Below are positions 18,632-27,457 of a stretch of 45,607 nt of DNA, one piece after another. The stretch is from Paenibacillus ginsengihumi DSM 21568 (lineage in GTDB: Bacteria; Bacillota; Bacilli; Paenibacillales; NBRC-103111). The notes under the pieces were generated by a model. It was not told where the DNA came from, searched no databases, and worked only from the letters and a program-made list of their open reading frames with translations. The stretch is taken from positions 42,566-88,172 of the forward strand of contig NZ_KB905563.1 in NCBI RefSeq assembly GCF_000380965.1, in the 5' to 3' direction. The position numbers were made by a program, and so were the translations under genes. Position 1 is the stretch's first letter, and every line of letters starts with the position of its first letter.

Positions 18632-19297
18632 ATGAATTTGGATACGAGATCGAACTTCCACAATGCGGTGGAGGACCTGCAAAACGAACTGCTCGGCATG
18701 GGCAAGCTGGTCGAGCAGCAGATCAGCCGGGCGGTGAAGGCGCTCGCCTTGCTGGACGAATCGCTGGCCAAGCAAATTATCGGCGACGACGACCGGATCG
18801 ACGAGAAGATGCTGGAGATCGAAGAGGCGTGCCTCAAGCTGATCGCCCTGCAGCAGCCGATGGCGGTCGATCTCCGAACGATCGGCATGGCCATGAAAAT
18901 TTCCATCGATCTCGAACGGATCGCCGACCATGCCGTCGATATCGCCAAGGTCGCCGCGCGGCTGTCCGGCGAAGAGCTGGTGAAGCCGCTGGAGATCATC
19001 CCGCAGATGGCCGAGCTCGTCCGGGAAATGCTGCGCGAAAGCCTTGCCGCGTATACCGAGCGGAGCATTCACCGGGCCGCGGCGCTCGCCGAGAAGGACG
19101 ACGAGGTCGACAAGCTCTACAGCGCCGTCATGAACGAGATCATCGGGCTGATGGGCGAGGAGTTCGCCCGCAACCGCCAATTGACGCAACTGATGCTGGC
19201 GGCGCACTTCCTGGAGCGGGTCGGCGACCATGCGACCAACATCGGCGAAGGCGTCATCTATATGGTGACCGGCAAGCGCAAAGATTTGAACATATAA
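18632..19297 (+). CDS. phoU: Phosphate signalling protein PhoU
   Basis: Cytoplasmic regulator of 221 residues made of two similar three-helix bundles. The paired metal-binding motifs are ERIADHAVDIAK in the first half and ERVGDHATNIGEG in the second. PhoU restrains phosphate uptake and, where present, signalling to the PhoR kinase. No phoR or phoP gene is in this window. AAAGGGG precedes the ATG. It is the last gene of the pst operon; a 13-bp perfect hairpin follows at 19327. Confidence 0.96.
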   Translation: MNLDTRSNFHNAVEDLQNELLGMGKLVEQQISRAVKALALLDESLAKQIIGDDDRIDEKMLEIEEACLKLIALQQPMAVDLRTIGMAMKISIDLERIADHAVDIAKVAARLSGEELVKPLEIIPQMAELVREMLRESLAAYTERSIHRAAALAEKDDEVDKLYSAVMNEIIGLMGEEFARNRQLTQLMLAAHFLERVGDHATNIGEGVIYMVTGKRKDLNI

Positions 19298-19326
19298 TGC
19301 GGGGCGCGCAAGCTCCGCTAACGGAC

Positions 19327-19359
19327 GCAAGGCGGGGAGAGAGGCTCCCCGCCTTGCTT
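19327..19359 (+). terminator. Terminator after phoU
   Basis: GCAAGGCGGGGAG (19327-19339) pairs perfectly with CTCCCCGCCTTGC (19345-19357) around a 5-nt loop. The following TTCGC is not a long U-run, but stem strength and position support termination. A second, 20-bp-shifted GCCTTGCTTCGC copy follows at 19371. Confidence 0.75.
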
Positions 19360-19499
19360 CGCTGCGAGTCGCCTTGCTTCGCGGCAAGCCGCCTGCTGAT
19401 TCCGGCCGCGGCAAAGTATCGCAGCAAAGGCGGATTGCCATATGTAAGTATCGGGCTTCTAAATGGGCGGCGTCCCCGGGGGATTTTCAACAGAGTCAG

Positions 19500-19700
19500 C
19501 AAATGTTGTGTTTTGTACAACAAAAACGGGGAAACAGGCGCACCCGCGGTTTAATATTGCAAATCGTGCAACATTTCGGGCGATGTTCCCTGGTTTGAAG
19601 CCCATCGCGCCTAAATTGTTGCACGAAATGCAACATTCCCCTTCCTCTTGGGTGAAGGATACGGAAAATGTTGCATTTTATGCAGGATTCGTCGCCTCGT
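19500..19700. repeat. TGTTGCA-palindrome repeat, copy B1
   Basis: About 200 bp that align closely with 24698-24905 and, in the right-hand part, with 30046-30180. It contains several inverted repeats of the TGTTG(C/T)A type, including TGTTGTGTTTTGTACAACA and TTGTTGCACGAAATGCAACA, and ends in AAAATGTTGCATTTTATGCAGG. The bases before it (CCCCGGGGGATTTTCAACAGAG) match the 74-bp unit preceding copy B2. Its right end is lost at the chromate transporter gene. No function is known. Confidence 0.85.
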
Positions 19701-19718
19701 GTACTCCTGAGTATTTTT

Positions 19719-20330
19719 TCATATGCCTTCGCCGAAAAAATAATCGTGCTGCTGCGTTGGATGGCTTAAAGCCGCTTTTTTTCGGTGCGAGGCGAAATGC
19801 ATGATGCCTGCGGCAATGCCCGCAGCCATCGCCCAGAGCGGGTTGATTCCGAAATCGAACAAAATCAGCACGGTGGAAGCGGCCAGCATGAAGGTGAATT
19901 TGTCCGGCACCGAGCTTTTCCATACGCGAAAGGCAGCGTACAGAATCATCGCGACGACAGCCGGGCGAATGCCCTGAAGAGCGGCGTCGATGTAATGATT
20001 GTCCCGGAATGCGGCGAAGAAGAAGGCCATCGTCAGAACGATCAGCGAAGTGGGCATTACGATGCCCAGCAGCGCGGCGATGGAGCCGGGAAATCCGGCC
20101 AGTCGGTAGCCGACCATGGTCGCGGTGTTGACGCCGATGGCCCCGGGTGCCGCGCCGGACAACGCAAGCACGTCGGTCAATTCGTCGGTGCCCAGCCAGC
20201 CGCGCTTGCGCATTTCTTTTTCGATAACGGGAATGATGGCGTACCCTCCGCCGAAGGCGATCGGGCTGATCGTGAAGAATGTCCAGAAGAGGTGCAGCAG
20301 CAGTCGGACGGACGGTCTGTTTTTGGTCAT
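19719..20330 (-). CDS. Chromate transporter family protein, single CHR domain
   Basis: Membrane protein of about 203 residues with one CHR domain. The conserved core is PIAFGGGYAIIPVIEKEM followed by LSGAAPGAIGVNTATMVGYRLAG. Single-domain CHR proteins are usually encoded as adjacent pairs with opposite topology; no partner gene is found here on either side. The start is the ATG at 20330, with GAAGGAG 8 nt upstream. Efflux of chromate is the annotated family role, but many homologues have not been tested. The 3' end abuts a copy of the B repeat, so loss of a neighbouring partner by repeat-mediated change is possible. Confidence 0.9.
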   Translation of the reverse strand: MTKNRPSVRLLLHLFWTFFTISPIAFGGGYAIIPVIEKEMRKRGWLGTDELTDVLALSGAAPGAIGVNTATMVGYRLAGFPGSIAALLGIVMPTSLIVLTMAFFFAAFRDNHYIDAALQGIRPAVVAMILYAAFRVWKSSVPDKFTFMLAASTVLILFDFGINPLWAMAAGIAAGIMHFASHRKKAALSHPTQQHDYFFGEGI

Positions 20331-20503
20331 GTGAGTCACTCCTTCTGCGTGCGTTTGCTTTTATTATACACCCCTTTTTGCCAAATTGAAATAAAGTTTT
20401 TCTCGCCATTCGGCACGTCAAGGCGGCTTTGTCCGCCACCGGGTTGTGCGCGGGCTGCCGATGCAGGCGCTTCAGGGCATTGCGCCATGTGAGGTCTCGG
20501 GCA

Positions 20504-21259
20504 TTAAGGGAACAGCTCGGTCAGCTGATCCAGGCTTTGAATCACATATACTTTTCGTTTCCCCAGCTTCGGCTTCTGGACGGCTTCCTTGCTCCGGACG
20601 CTTCCTGGCTGCAGCCAGACCGAATCGATACCTGCCCGGGCAGCTCCGACGACATCGTGCGCCCAGGAATTGCCGATCATGACGGCCTGGCGGGGCGTCA
20701 GCTTCATCGCGTTCAGCGCAATGCGGAACAGATGCGGCGACGGTTTTTTTTCGTAGGCGGAACCCGGGGTGAAGATGCGGTCGCCGGGAAACAGATCGGC
20801 CAGACCGAACCGCTTCAGTAAAGCGACGATTTCTTTCCGGGGGCTGTTGCTGATAATGGCGAGCCGATAGGAGGACGCGAGCGTCCTCAGCGCGGTGTCC
20901 GCTCCGGGCAGGAGGGCCTTGGAGGCGGACTGCATCGTTCTCGCTTCCTGCAGGAAGCTGCGGGCGAAGCTCGCCGGCACCGGTACCGCGAGCGCCGTCA
21001 TCGCTGTTTGCAGACAGCTGCGCTGCAGCTCTTCCAGCTGGGACGGAGGCACGCGGTTTTTGTGATGCTTTCGCCACTGCAGCATATATTGCTTCCATAT
21101 TTCCTCTGCCGACGGAATGTACTCGCTGTCCCAACGGGCGGCGTATTCCTCCCATACGCGGCGAAAGCATTGCTCGAAGGTGAGCTGCTTGCGGATTAAC
21201 GTCTGGTTGACGTCAAAAAAGATCGCCCGTTTGCCGGGCGGAAGTATAGGCTTGCTCAA
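20504..21259 (-). CDS. HAD-superfamily hydrolase with DxN motif
   Basis: Cytoplasmic hydrolase of about 251 residues. Motif I reads FFDVNQTL: the nucleophile D16 is present but the usual second Asp is Asn (N18). Motif II is IISNSP, motif III the Lys of EKKPSPHLF, and motif IV MIGNSWAHDVVGA. Absence of the second Asp is known in dehalogenase-type HAD enzymes and weakens a phosphatase prediction. The start is inferred as TTG at 21259 because GGAGGT lies 8 nt upstream; the open frame extends further but without family-like sequence. It is divergent from polA. Confidence 0.85.
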   Translation of the reverse strand: MSKPILPPGKRAIFFDVNQTLIRKQLTFEQCFRRVWEEYAARWDSEYIPSAEEIWKQYMLQWRKHHKNRVPPSQLEELQRSCLQTAMTALAVPVPASFARSFLQEARTMQSASKALLPGADTALRTLASSYRLAIISNSPRKEIVALLKRFGLADLFPGDRIFTPGSAYEKKPSPHLFRIALNAMKLTPRQAVMIGNSWAHDVVGAARAGIDSVWLQPGSVRSKEAVQKPKLGKRKVYVIQSLDQLTELFP

Positions 21260-21605
21260 GGCGGCCGACCTCCGATCTTTCGAACGCATCCTTCGGATGC
21301 CTGCTTGCGGATTGCCCGCGCTACTACAGTTTATGCCGCATTCCGCACAGCCAATCTCTGTCGGACAGGAAGGACGCGTTATTTTTTTACGGGAGGGGAG
21401 GTCTGCTTGCGGCGGGAAGATAAGGAGGGCGAAGGCGTTTATTCTGAGGCCCTCGTATGTTATCATATATCATATATGTCACGATGCAGACACTACGGGC
21501 GGGAACCTTGCGAAGCGTTGCCGCCTGTTTAGGCTTCGGCTCCCGCGGCAGCCGGCTTCGGTTCCCGGGATGCGCTGTTATTATGGATGAGAATCGGGGT
21601 GCCCA

Positions 21606-24284
21606 ATGTCCAAACTCATATTGATCGACGGCAACAGCATCGCTTACCGCGCGTTCTTTGCGCTGCCGCTGCTGAGCAATGCCAAGGGCTTGCATACGAA
21701 TGCGGCTTACGGCTTCACGACGATGCTGCTTAAGCTGGTGGAGGAGCAGAACCCGTCGCATTTTCTCGTGGCATTCGATGCCGGAAAAGCGACGTTCCGA
21801 CATAAGGATTACGCCGAATACAAGGGAGGCCGGGAGAAGACGCCGCCGGAGCTGTCCGAGCAGTTTCCGCTGATTAAAGAGCTGCTTGCAGCGATGGGCA
21901 TCAAGCAGTTCGAGCTGGACGGCTACGAGGCGGACGATATTATCGGCACGCTGACCCGGCTGGCCTACGAGGACGGCGGCATGGACGTCATCGTCGTTAC
22001 CGGCGACAAGGATATGCTGCAGCTCGTGTCCGAGCGCGTATCGGTCGCCTTGACCCGCAAGGGAGTCAGCGAAATCGAGCTGTACGATCCCGCCCGGCTT
22101 CACGAGAAATACGGCCTGAAGCCGCAGCAGATCATCGACCTCAAGGGGCTGATGGGCGATGCGAGCGACAACATTCCCGGTATCCCCGGCGTCGGGGAGA
22201 AGACGGCGCTGAAGCTGCTGCACGAGTACGGCTCTGTCGAAAACGTGCTGGAGCAGGCGGCCAATATCAAGGGCAAGCTTGGCGAGAAGGTGTCCCAGCA
22301 TGCGGATTCCGCGCGCATGAGCAAGGAGCTGGCTACCATTTTCCGGGAGGTGCCACTCGAACTCGGCTGGGACGATATTCGCTTCCAAGGCTACGACCGT
22401 CAGGCGATGGCGGACATGTTCCGCAAGCTGGAATTCAAGTCGTTGCTGGAGAAGATGGATCTGCCGGCGGCGGACGCGGGAACCGGCGCGGCGGAGACGG
22501 AGAGGCTCGAGCTTGACAGCATGCAGCGGATGACGGGCGACACGCTGGGGGAGCTGGTGGACGCATTGCCCGCCGTTGCGGCGCTGTATGTCGAAGTGAT
22601 CGGAGACAACCCGCATACCGCGGACGTTATCGGCATTTCCTTTGCGGCGGACGAGCCGCTGCGAAGCTATTATGTCCCGTTCGGCCTGCTTCAGGACGAG
22701 TCCTGCGCTGCGGCGGGGCAGGTGCGCGATTGGCTCGCCGCTGAGGACAAAAGCATTGCCGTCTACGATCTGCACCGGTCCATTGTCGCGCTGGATTGGC
22801 GCGGCATGAAGCTGGGCGGCGTCGACTTCGACGTGCAGCTGGCCGGCTATTTGCTCGATCCGACGGAATCGACGCTGACGCTGGACGGGCTTGCCGCGCG
22901 CTACGGACTGCCTTCGCTGCCTTCCGACGAGGCAGTGTACGGCAAGGGAGCGAAATTCCAGCTTCCGCCGGAGGACAAGCTGTCGGATCATTTGTGCCTC
23001 AAGGCTGCGGCAGTGCTCCGCCTGACGTCCAGGCTGAAGGACGCGCTGGAGAAGGACGGCATGCACCGGCTGTTTTATGAGCTGGAGCTGCCGCTGGCGT
23101 CGGTGCTGGCGGCGATGGAGCGGAAAGGCTTCCGGGTCGATACCGAGGAGCTGAAGGCGTACGGCCGCGAGCTGCAGGCGCGGCTCGAGGAGATCATGCA
23201 GACGATCTACGACGAGGCCGGGACCGAATTCAACATCAATTCGCCCAAGCAGCTCGGGGAAATTTTGTTCGACAAGCTGCAGCTGCCGGTCATCAAGAAG
23301 ACGAAAACCGGCTATTCGACCGACGCCGAGGTGCTGGAGAAGCTGGAGCCGTATCATCCGCTGGTCGGCCATATTTTGAATTACCGGACGCTGGCCAAGC
23401 TGCAATCGACTTATGTGGAAGGGCTGCTCAAGGAGGTTCGCCCCGATACGGGCAAGGTGCACACTTATTACAAACAGACGATCGCCGCGACGGGCCGCCT
23501 CAGCAGCCAGTACCCGAACCTGCAAAATATCCCGATCCGCCTGGAGGAAGGCCGAAAAATCCGCAAAGTATTCGTCCCTTCCGAGCCGGGTTGGCGCATT
23601 GTGACTGCAGACTATTCGCAGATCGAGCTGCGCGTGCTGGCGCACATTTCCCAGGATGAGAAGCTGATCGAGGCGTTCCGCGAAGGGCTCGACATTCATA
23701 CGAAGACGGCGATGGACGTCTTCGGCGTCGCCGAGGACGAGGTGGACGCGAACATGCGCCGTCAGGCCAAGGCCGTCAACTTCGGCATTGTCTACGGCAT
23801 CAGCGACTACGGGCTTTCGCAAAACTTGAATATTACCCGGAAGGACGCGGCCAAGTTTATCGAGCAGTATTTCGCCGCATTCCAAGGGGTCCGAAGATAT
23901 ATGGACGATATCGTCAAGAAAGCGCGGGAACACGGTTACGTAACGACGCTGCTGCAGCGCAGACGGTATCTTCCCGAGATCAAGGCTTCCAACTTCAACC
24001 TCCGTTCGTTTGCTGAGCGGACGGCCATGAATACGCCCATCCAAGGCACGGCTGCGGATATTATTAAGCTGGCCATGGTGCAGATGGACGAGCGGATGAA
24101 GCGGGAGAACCTGAGAAGCCGCATGCTGCTTCAGGTGCACGACGAATTGGTGTTCGAGGTGCCGGAAGACGAGGTCGGCCATATGAAGAAGCTCGTAGCG
24201 GAAGTCATGGAGCAGGCGATCGAGCTGGATGTCCCGCTGAAAGTAGATGTGGACGACGGCGGCAACTGGTACGAAGCCAAGTAA
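21606..24284 (+). CDS. polA: DNA polymerase I
   Basis: Repair and Okazaki-fragment-processing polymerase of 892 residues. Residues 1-290 form the 5'-3' exonuclease (LIDGNSIAYRAFFALP, DGYEADDIIGTL, VVTGDKDMLQLV, DASDNIPGIPGVGEKTA). The middle domain, about 310-480, has lost the DxE proofreading motif (it reads YVEVIGDNP), as in Bacillus Pol I, so 3'-5' exonuclease activity is unlikely. The polymerase domain carries motif A DYSQIELR (D669), motif B RRQAKAVNFGIVYG and motif C VHDE (D846). The 3' end has been duplicated into a 37-bp triplet repeat that continues beyond the stop codon. Confidence 0.98.
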   Translation: MSKLILIDGNSIAYRAFFALPLLSNAKGLHTNAAYGFTTMLLKLVEEQNPSHFLVAFDAGKATFRHKDYAEYKGGREKTPPELSEQFPLIKELLAAMGIKQFELDGYEADDIIGTLTRLAYEDGGMDVIVVTGDKDMLQLVSERVSVALTRKGVSEIELYDPARLHEKYGLKPQQIIDLKGLMGDASDNIPGIPGVGEKTALKLLHEYGSVENVLEQAANIKGKLGEKVSQHADSARMSKELATIFREVPLELGWDDIRFQGYDRQAMADMFRKLEFKSLLEKMDLPAADAGTGAAETERLELDSMQRMTGDTLGELVDALPAVAALYVEVIGDNPHTADVIGISFAADEPLRSYYVPFGLLQDESCAAAGQVRDWLAAEDKSIAVYDLHRSIVALDWRGMKLGGVDFDVQLAGYLLDPTESTLTLDGLAARYGLPSLPSDEAVYGKGAKFQLPPEDKLSDHLCLKAAAVLRLTSRLKDALEKDGMHRLFYELELPLASVLAAMERKGFRVDTEELKAYGRELQARLEEIMQTIYDEAGTEFNINSPKQLGEILFDKLQLPVIKKTKTGYSTDAEVLEKLEPYHPLVGHILNYRTLAKLQSTYVEGLLKEVRPDTGKVHTYYKQTIAATGRLSSQYPNLQNIPIRLEEGRKIRKVFVPSEPGWRIVTADYSQIELRVLAHISQDEKLIEAFREGLDIHTKTAMDVFGVAEDEVDANMRRQAKAVNFGIVYGISDYGLSQNLNITRKDAAKFIEQYFAAFQGVRRYMDDIVKKAREHGYVTTLLQRRRYLPEIKASNFNLRSFAERTAMNTPIQGTAADIIKLAMVQMDERMKRENLRSRMLLQVHDELVFEVPEDEVGHMKKLVAEVMEQAIELDVPLKVDVDDGGNWYEAK

Positions 24285-24366
24285 CGACCTGGCGGACGGC
24301 AGCGGGTGCGAAGCCGAGCAATGGCCTGTCGGGCGGCAGCGGGCATGAAGCCGAGCAACGGGCTAA
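24256..24366. repeat. 37-bp repeat derived from the polA 3' end
   Basis: GAAGCC(A/G)AG recurs at 24274, 24311 and 24348, a period of 37 bp. The first copy is the final codons of polA (NWYEAK and stop). The next two, GGCAGCGGGTGCGAAGCC and GGCAGCGGGCATGAAGCC, lie after the stop. This looks like tandem duplication of the end of the gene into the intergenic space. Confidence 0.8.
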
Positions 24367-24458
24367 CAGCTTCAGACAGACGCCTATGACGAGTGATTCC
24401 TTCGTCATCGGTCGTCACCTGCGGTATTGAAAATTTTGGTCGGCAGACTTGCCGCCGG

Positions 24459-24690
24459 ATTTTCAAGAGAGCCCCCATGCCGCTTGCGCAGCGCCATCAG
24501 AAGATGGAAATGGGCTGCGCGCCCCGGGGGCTATTTTCAAGAGAGACGCCCATGACGCTGGCGCGGCACCATCAGATGGTGAAAATGAGCCGCGCGCCCT
24601 GGGGGCTATTTTCAAGAGAGACGCCCATACGGCCTGCACGGCACCATCAGATGGTGAAAATGAGCCGCGCACCCCGAGCTATTTTCAAGA
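24459..24690. repeat. ~74-bp tandem repeat with ATTTTCAAGAGAG heads
   Basis: TTTCAAGAGAG occurs at 24461, 24535, 24610 and 24683, giving periods of 74, 75 and 73 bp. Two units contain the palindrome CACCATCAGATGGTG; a third has the related CCATCAGAAGATGG. The last head runs straight into repeat B2 at 24698. A single head also precedes B1 at 19482. It is not coding in any convincing way. Confidence 0.85.
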
Positions 24691-24697
24691 GAGCGTG

Positions 24698-24917
24698 CAA
24701 ATGTTGTATTTTGTACAACAAAAACGGGGCAATCAACCATATTCGCGGCACAATGTTGTAAAATGTGCAACATTTCGGGCGATGTTCCTTGATTTGAAGC
24801 CAATCGCCCCCAAATTGTTGCACAAAATGCAACATTACCCTTCCTCTGGTGCGAAGGGGGCGGAAAATGTTGCATTTTTTGCAGGATTTGTCGCCGCATG
24901 TGCCCGGGGAGGGCCGC
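24698..24917. repeat. TGTTGCA-palindrome repeat, copy B2
   Basis: The fullest copy of the B repeat. It has four inverted or half-inverted TGTTG(C/T)A motifs (TGTTGTATTTTGTACAACA, TGTTGTAAAATGTGCAACA, TTGTTGCACAAAATGCAACA, ATGTTGCATTTTTTGCA) separated by GGGCGATGTTCCTTGATTTG-type spacers. It is immediately followed by the 19-mer array at 24918 and then by repeat A2, so the modules form one composite element. Confidence 0.87.
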
Positions 24918-25012
24918 GCTAACATGAAGTTCGCGCGCTGCCGTGGAGTCTGGACGCTAACATGCAGTTCGCACGCTGCCGTGGAGCCCAAACGCTAACA
25001 TGGAGTTTGCAC
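24918..25012. repeat. 19-bp tandem repeat array, copy 2
   Basis: Five 19-mers (24918, 24937, 24956, 24975 and 24994) alternate between GCTAACATG(A/C/G)AGTT(C/T)GC and GCTGCCGTGGAG types, giving a 38-bp higher-order period. They correspond to the units at 15-109, and both arrays stand directly before an A repeat. Confidence 0.85.
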
Positions 25013-25467
25013 GCGGGCTTCGGGAGCTGCCGGCTAAGTATGTCTGTCGCAGTAAAGTGTAGCTTTGCACAATAAAGGGCCATTCTGAGGGCAAGGTTTT
25101 CTCAGTGCTGGCAGAAAAGCTGCCAGAAAGGGCAGTTTCGATAAAGCGTTAACGTGTTAAATCGAAGTATGACTTTCTGCACCAGATAAAACTGCCGCTC
25201 AAGCGCAGCCGCTCATCTGGCGAAGGTGCTTCGATCGAAGCTTCTCTAAATGCTCGCTAGCCTAGGATGCTGGTGTACCGGGCTAACGCAAGCCACAGAG
25301 CTTATTTCACACGAAACGACCGATTTGAAATTTTAACGCAAGTGAGCATTCGTATTCCGCATTTTGGGCTATCCGATTCAGCGTTTCTGGCCAAATAGCG
25401 TTACTACGTTTCGTTACATTTTAAAAAAGGTCCGATTCTGCCAAATAGCGTTTGTCACTAGCGTTAG
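25013..25467. repeat. Dispersed ~450-bp intergenic repeat, copy A2
   Basis: Homologous to 110-563 along its length. The hairpins are kept: GTAAAG/CTTTGC at the left, GCTTCG/CGAAGC at 25228-25241 (GCTTCT/AGAAGC in A1), and TAGCCT/GGGCTA at 25258-25285 (TAGCCC in A1). An additional CTGGCAG/CTGCCAG stem appears only here. The end contains two copies of CCAAATAGCGTT. It fills the gap between polA and mutM and has no credible gene. Confidence 0.85.
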
Positions 25468-25488
25468 CGGAAGCTTTCGGCGGGAGTG

Positions 25489-25669
25489 CAGGAAGGAGCA
25501 GCTCAGGAAGGAACGGCGTAGGAAGCGGCAGCCTAGGAAGAAGCGGCACAGGAAGGAACGGCGTAGGAAGCGGCAGCCTAGGAAGAAGCGGCACGGGAAG
25601 GAGCAGCTCATGAAGGAGCAGCCCAGGAAGAAGCAGCACAGGAAGCGGGCAGCTCATGAAGGGGCAGCC
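25489..25669. repeat. 15-bp minisatellite upstream of mutM
   Basis: About twelve units of a purine-rich 15-mer (variants CAGGAAGGAACGGCG, TAGGAAGCGGCAGCC, TAGGAAGAAGCGGCA). A 45-bp higher-order unit is repeated exactly, starting at 25505 and 25550. The array ends about 45 bp before the mutM start. The period is divisible by three, so a frame encoding Arg/Lys/Gln-rich peptides stays open across it, but there is no ribosome binding site or independent support for translation. Confidence 0.88.
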
Positions 25670-25715
25670 GTCGAAAAGAACACGGCTTGGGCAGCTAAGA
25701 CAGGAGGTGCGCATC

Positions 25716-26588
25716 ATGCCGGAATTGCCAGAGGTGGAGACGGTCCGCCGCACGCTGAACGCGCTGGTGGCGGGCAAAAAGATAGAGCGGGTGTCCGTCA
25801 TGCTGCGGAGAATTATTCAGCGGCCGGACGACCCGGCTTTGTTCGCGGCTCTGCTGGAAGGACAGACGATAAGGACGATCGAGCGGCGCGGCAAGTTTTT
25901 GCGTTTTCTGATGGACGATCGGACGATGGTATCCCATCTGCGGATGGAAGGAAGGTACGGCTTGTACCGCGAAGACGATCCGCTCGAGCTCCATACGCAT
26001 GTTATTTTTCATTTCACAGACGGCACGGCGTTAAGATACAAGGACGTCCGGCAATTCGGGACGATGCATCTGTTCGACAGCGGCCGGGATCTGGAGGAAG
26101 CGCCGCTTAGGAAGCTCGGTCTCGAGCCGCTGGACGACGCTTTTACGCTCGAAGCGTTGCGGGACGTCGTTGCCGGACGCTCGGCCAAGATCAAGCCGCT
26201 GCTGCTCAACCAGGAATACATTGTCGGCATCGGCAATATATATGTGGACGAGTCGCTTTTTCTCGCCGGGATTCATCCGGAGCGGGAGGCGGGAAGCCTC
26301 AGTCGGCAGGAGCTGCGCAGGCTGCACGAAGCGATCGTCCGCACGCTAACCGAAGCTGTCGAGGCTGGAGGTTCTTCGATCAAGTCCTACGTGAACGGGC
26401 AGGGCGAGATCGGTATGTTCCAGCATCAATTGAAGGTATACGGCCGCAAGGACGAAGCATGCTTAAACTGCGGCCAAGCGATCGTGAAGACGGTAGTGGC
26501 CGGCCGGGGAACCCACTATTGCCCAGGCTGCCAGAAGGCTAAGGTGCAGCAGACCAGACGTCCGAACCGGCAAGCTTCGGCTGATTAA
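25716..26588 (+). CDS. mutM: Formamidopyrimidine-DNA glycosylase
   Basis: Base-excision repair glycosylase and AP lyase that removes 8-oxoguanine, 290 residues. The N-terminus MPELPEVETVRR provides the catalytic Pro (exposed after Met removal) and Glu. The conserved Lys lies in RRGKFLRF. The helix-two-turn-helix is KIKPLLLNQEYIVGIGNIYVDE. The C-terminal zinc finger has CLNCG and CPGC, with the GRGTHYCPGC Arg that contacts DNA. AGGAGGT sits 7 nt before the ATG at 25716. It follows polA as in Bacillus, but here more than 1.4 kb of repeats separates them. Confidence 0.97.
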   Translation: MPELPEVETVRRTLNALVAGKKIERVSVMLRRIIQRPDDPALFAALLEGQTIRTIERRGKFLRFLMDDRTMVSHLRMEGRYGLYREDDPLELHTHVIFHFTDGTALRYKDVRQFGTMHLFDSGRDLEEAPLRKLGLEPLDDAFTLEALRDVVAGRSAKIKPLLLNQEYIVGIGNIYVDESLFLAGIHPEREAGSLSRQELRRLHEAIVRTLTEAVEAGGSSIKSYVNGQGEIGMFQHQLKVYGRKDEACLNCGQAIVKTVVAGRGTHYCPGCQKAKVQQTRRPNRQASAD

Positions 26589-26608
26589 AGAGCGCAGCGC
26601 AATATAGG

Positions 26609-26637
26609 CACCTCTCTCCCTTCAATGCCATATAGTA
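26609..26637 (+). promoter_or_regulatory. Candidate sigma-K promoter for ytaF
   Basis: CACC (26609-26612), a 16-bp gap and CATATAGTA (26629-26637) match the sigma-K consensus (mACm, 16-17 bp, CATAnnnTA). The site is about 30 bp upstream of the sporulation gene ytaF and downstream of the mutM stop. The -35 motif is short, so chance is possible. Confidence 0.45.
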
Positions 26638-26668
26638 TGGGTAGGCATTCAGGTGAGGAGGGAACGAC

Positions 26669-27373
26669 ATGCTGCCGGTATTTTCATTGCTGCTGCTGGC
26701 TCTGGGCGTAAGCCTTGACGGCTTCGGCGTCGGAGTGACTTACGGCCTGCGCAAAATACGCATCCCGCTGCGGTCCATCGCGATCATTGCCCTTTGTTCA
26801 GGATTGATCATTTACTTGTCCATGCAGCTCGGCGTCTGGCTGAGCCGGTTCGTGGACCCGGTATTGTCCCGCTGGATCGGTGCCCTCATTCTGATCGGCA
26901 TCGGCCTGTGGGCGATTCGACAGGTGAGGACAGGGGAAGAGGGGGCTGGAGGCAAGACTGACGATCCGAAGCCTTGCAGCCATTCAGCGGAGAGCGGCGA
27001 AGGGAAGGAGGACGTTCCTGTCCCGCCTGCCGCCAAAGTGCTGTACATTGAGCTGAAGCGCTTCGGGCTCGTTATTCAAATATTAAAGACGCCGTCCATC
27101 GCCGATATCGACCGCTCGGGTGTCATCTCGCCTTCCGAAGCGATGTTGCTCGGACTGGCCCTGTCGCTGGACGCCTTCGGAGCGGGCTTCGGGGCGGCGC
27201 TGCTCGGCTTCTCCCCCTGGCTCACCTCCGCCGTGATCGCGCTGGCCAGCGGCATTTTTCTTGGCGTTGGCCTTCGCATCGGGCTTCAGCATGCCGGATG
27301 GAGATGGATGCGGAAGATGTCTGCATTGCCGGGCGTCTTGCTGATCGCGATGGGGCTATTGAAGCTGTTGTGA
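26669..27373 (+). CDS. ytaF: Sporulation membrane protein YtaF
   Basis: Integral membrane protein of 234 residues made of two similar halves. Each half has the MntP/YtaF signature of a helix with LGVSLDGFGVGVTYGLR in the first and LGLALSLDAFGAGFGAAL in the second. A cytoplasmic loop of about 70 residues rich in Gly, Asp and Lys separates them. MntP relatives export manganese; YtaF has been linked to sporulation and its substrate is not settled. GAGGAGGG precedes the ATG. It lies between mutM and coaE, as in Bacillus. Confidence 0.93.
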   Translation: MLPVFSLLLLALGVSLDGFGVGVTYGLRKIRIPLRSIAIIALCSGLIIYLSMQLGVWLSRFVDPVLSRWIGALILIGIGLWAIRQVRTGEEGAGGKTDDPKPCSHSAESGEGKEDVPVPPAAKVLYIELKRFGLVIQILKTPSIADIDRSGVISPSEAMLLGLALSLDAFGAGFGAALLGFSPWLTSAVIALASGIFLGVGLRIGLQHAGWRWMRKMSALPGVLLIAMGLLKLL

Positions 27374-27457
27374 ATTGCGAACAGACAGTGCCGCCTTTGG
27401 CGATGAAGCACGGACATAACATAACTTCTAGATTATTGCTGGAATAGGAGACCGCGT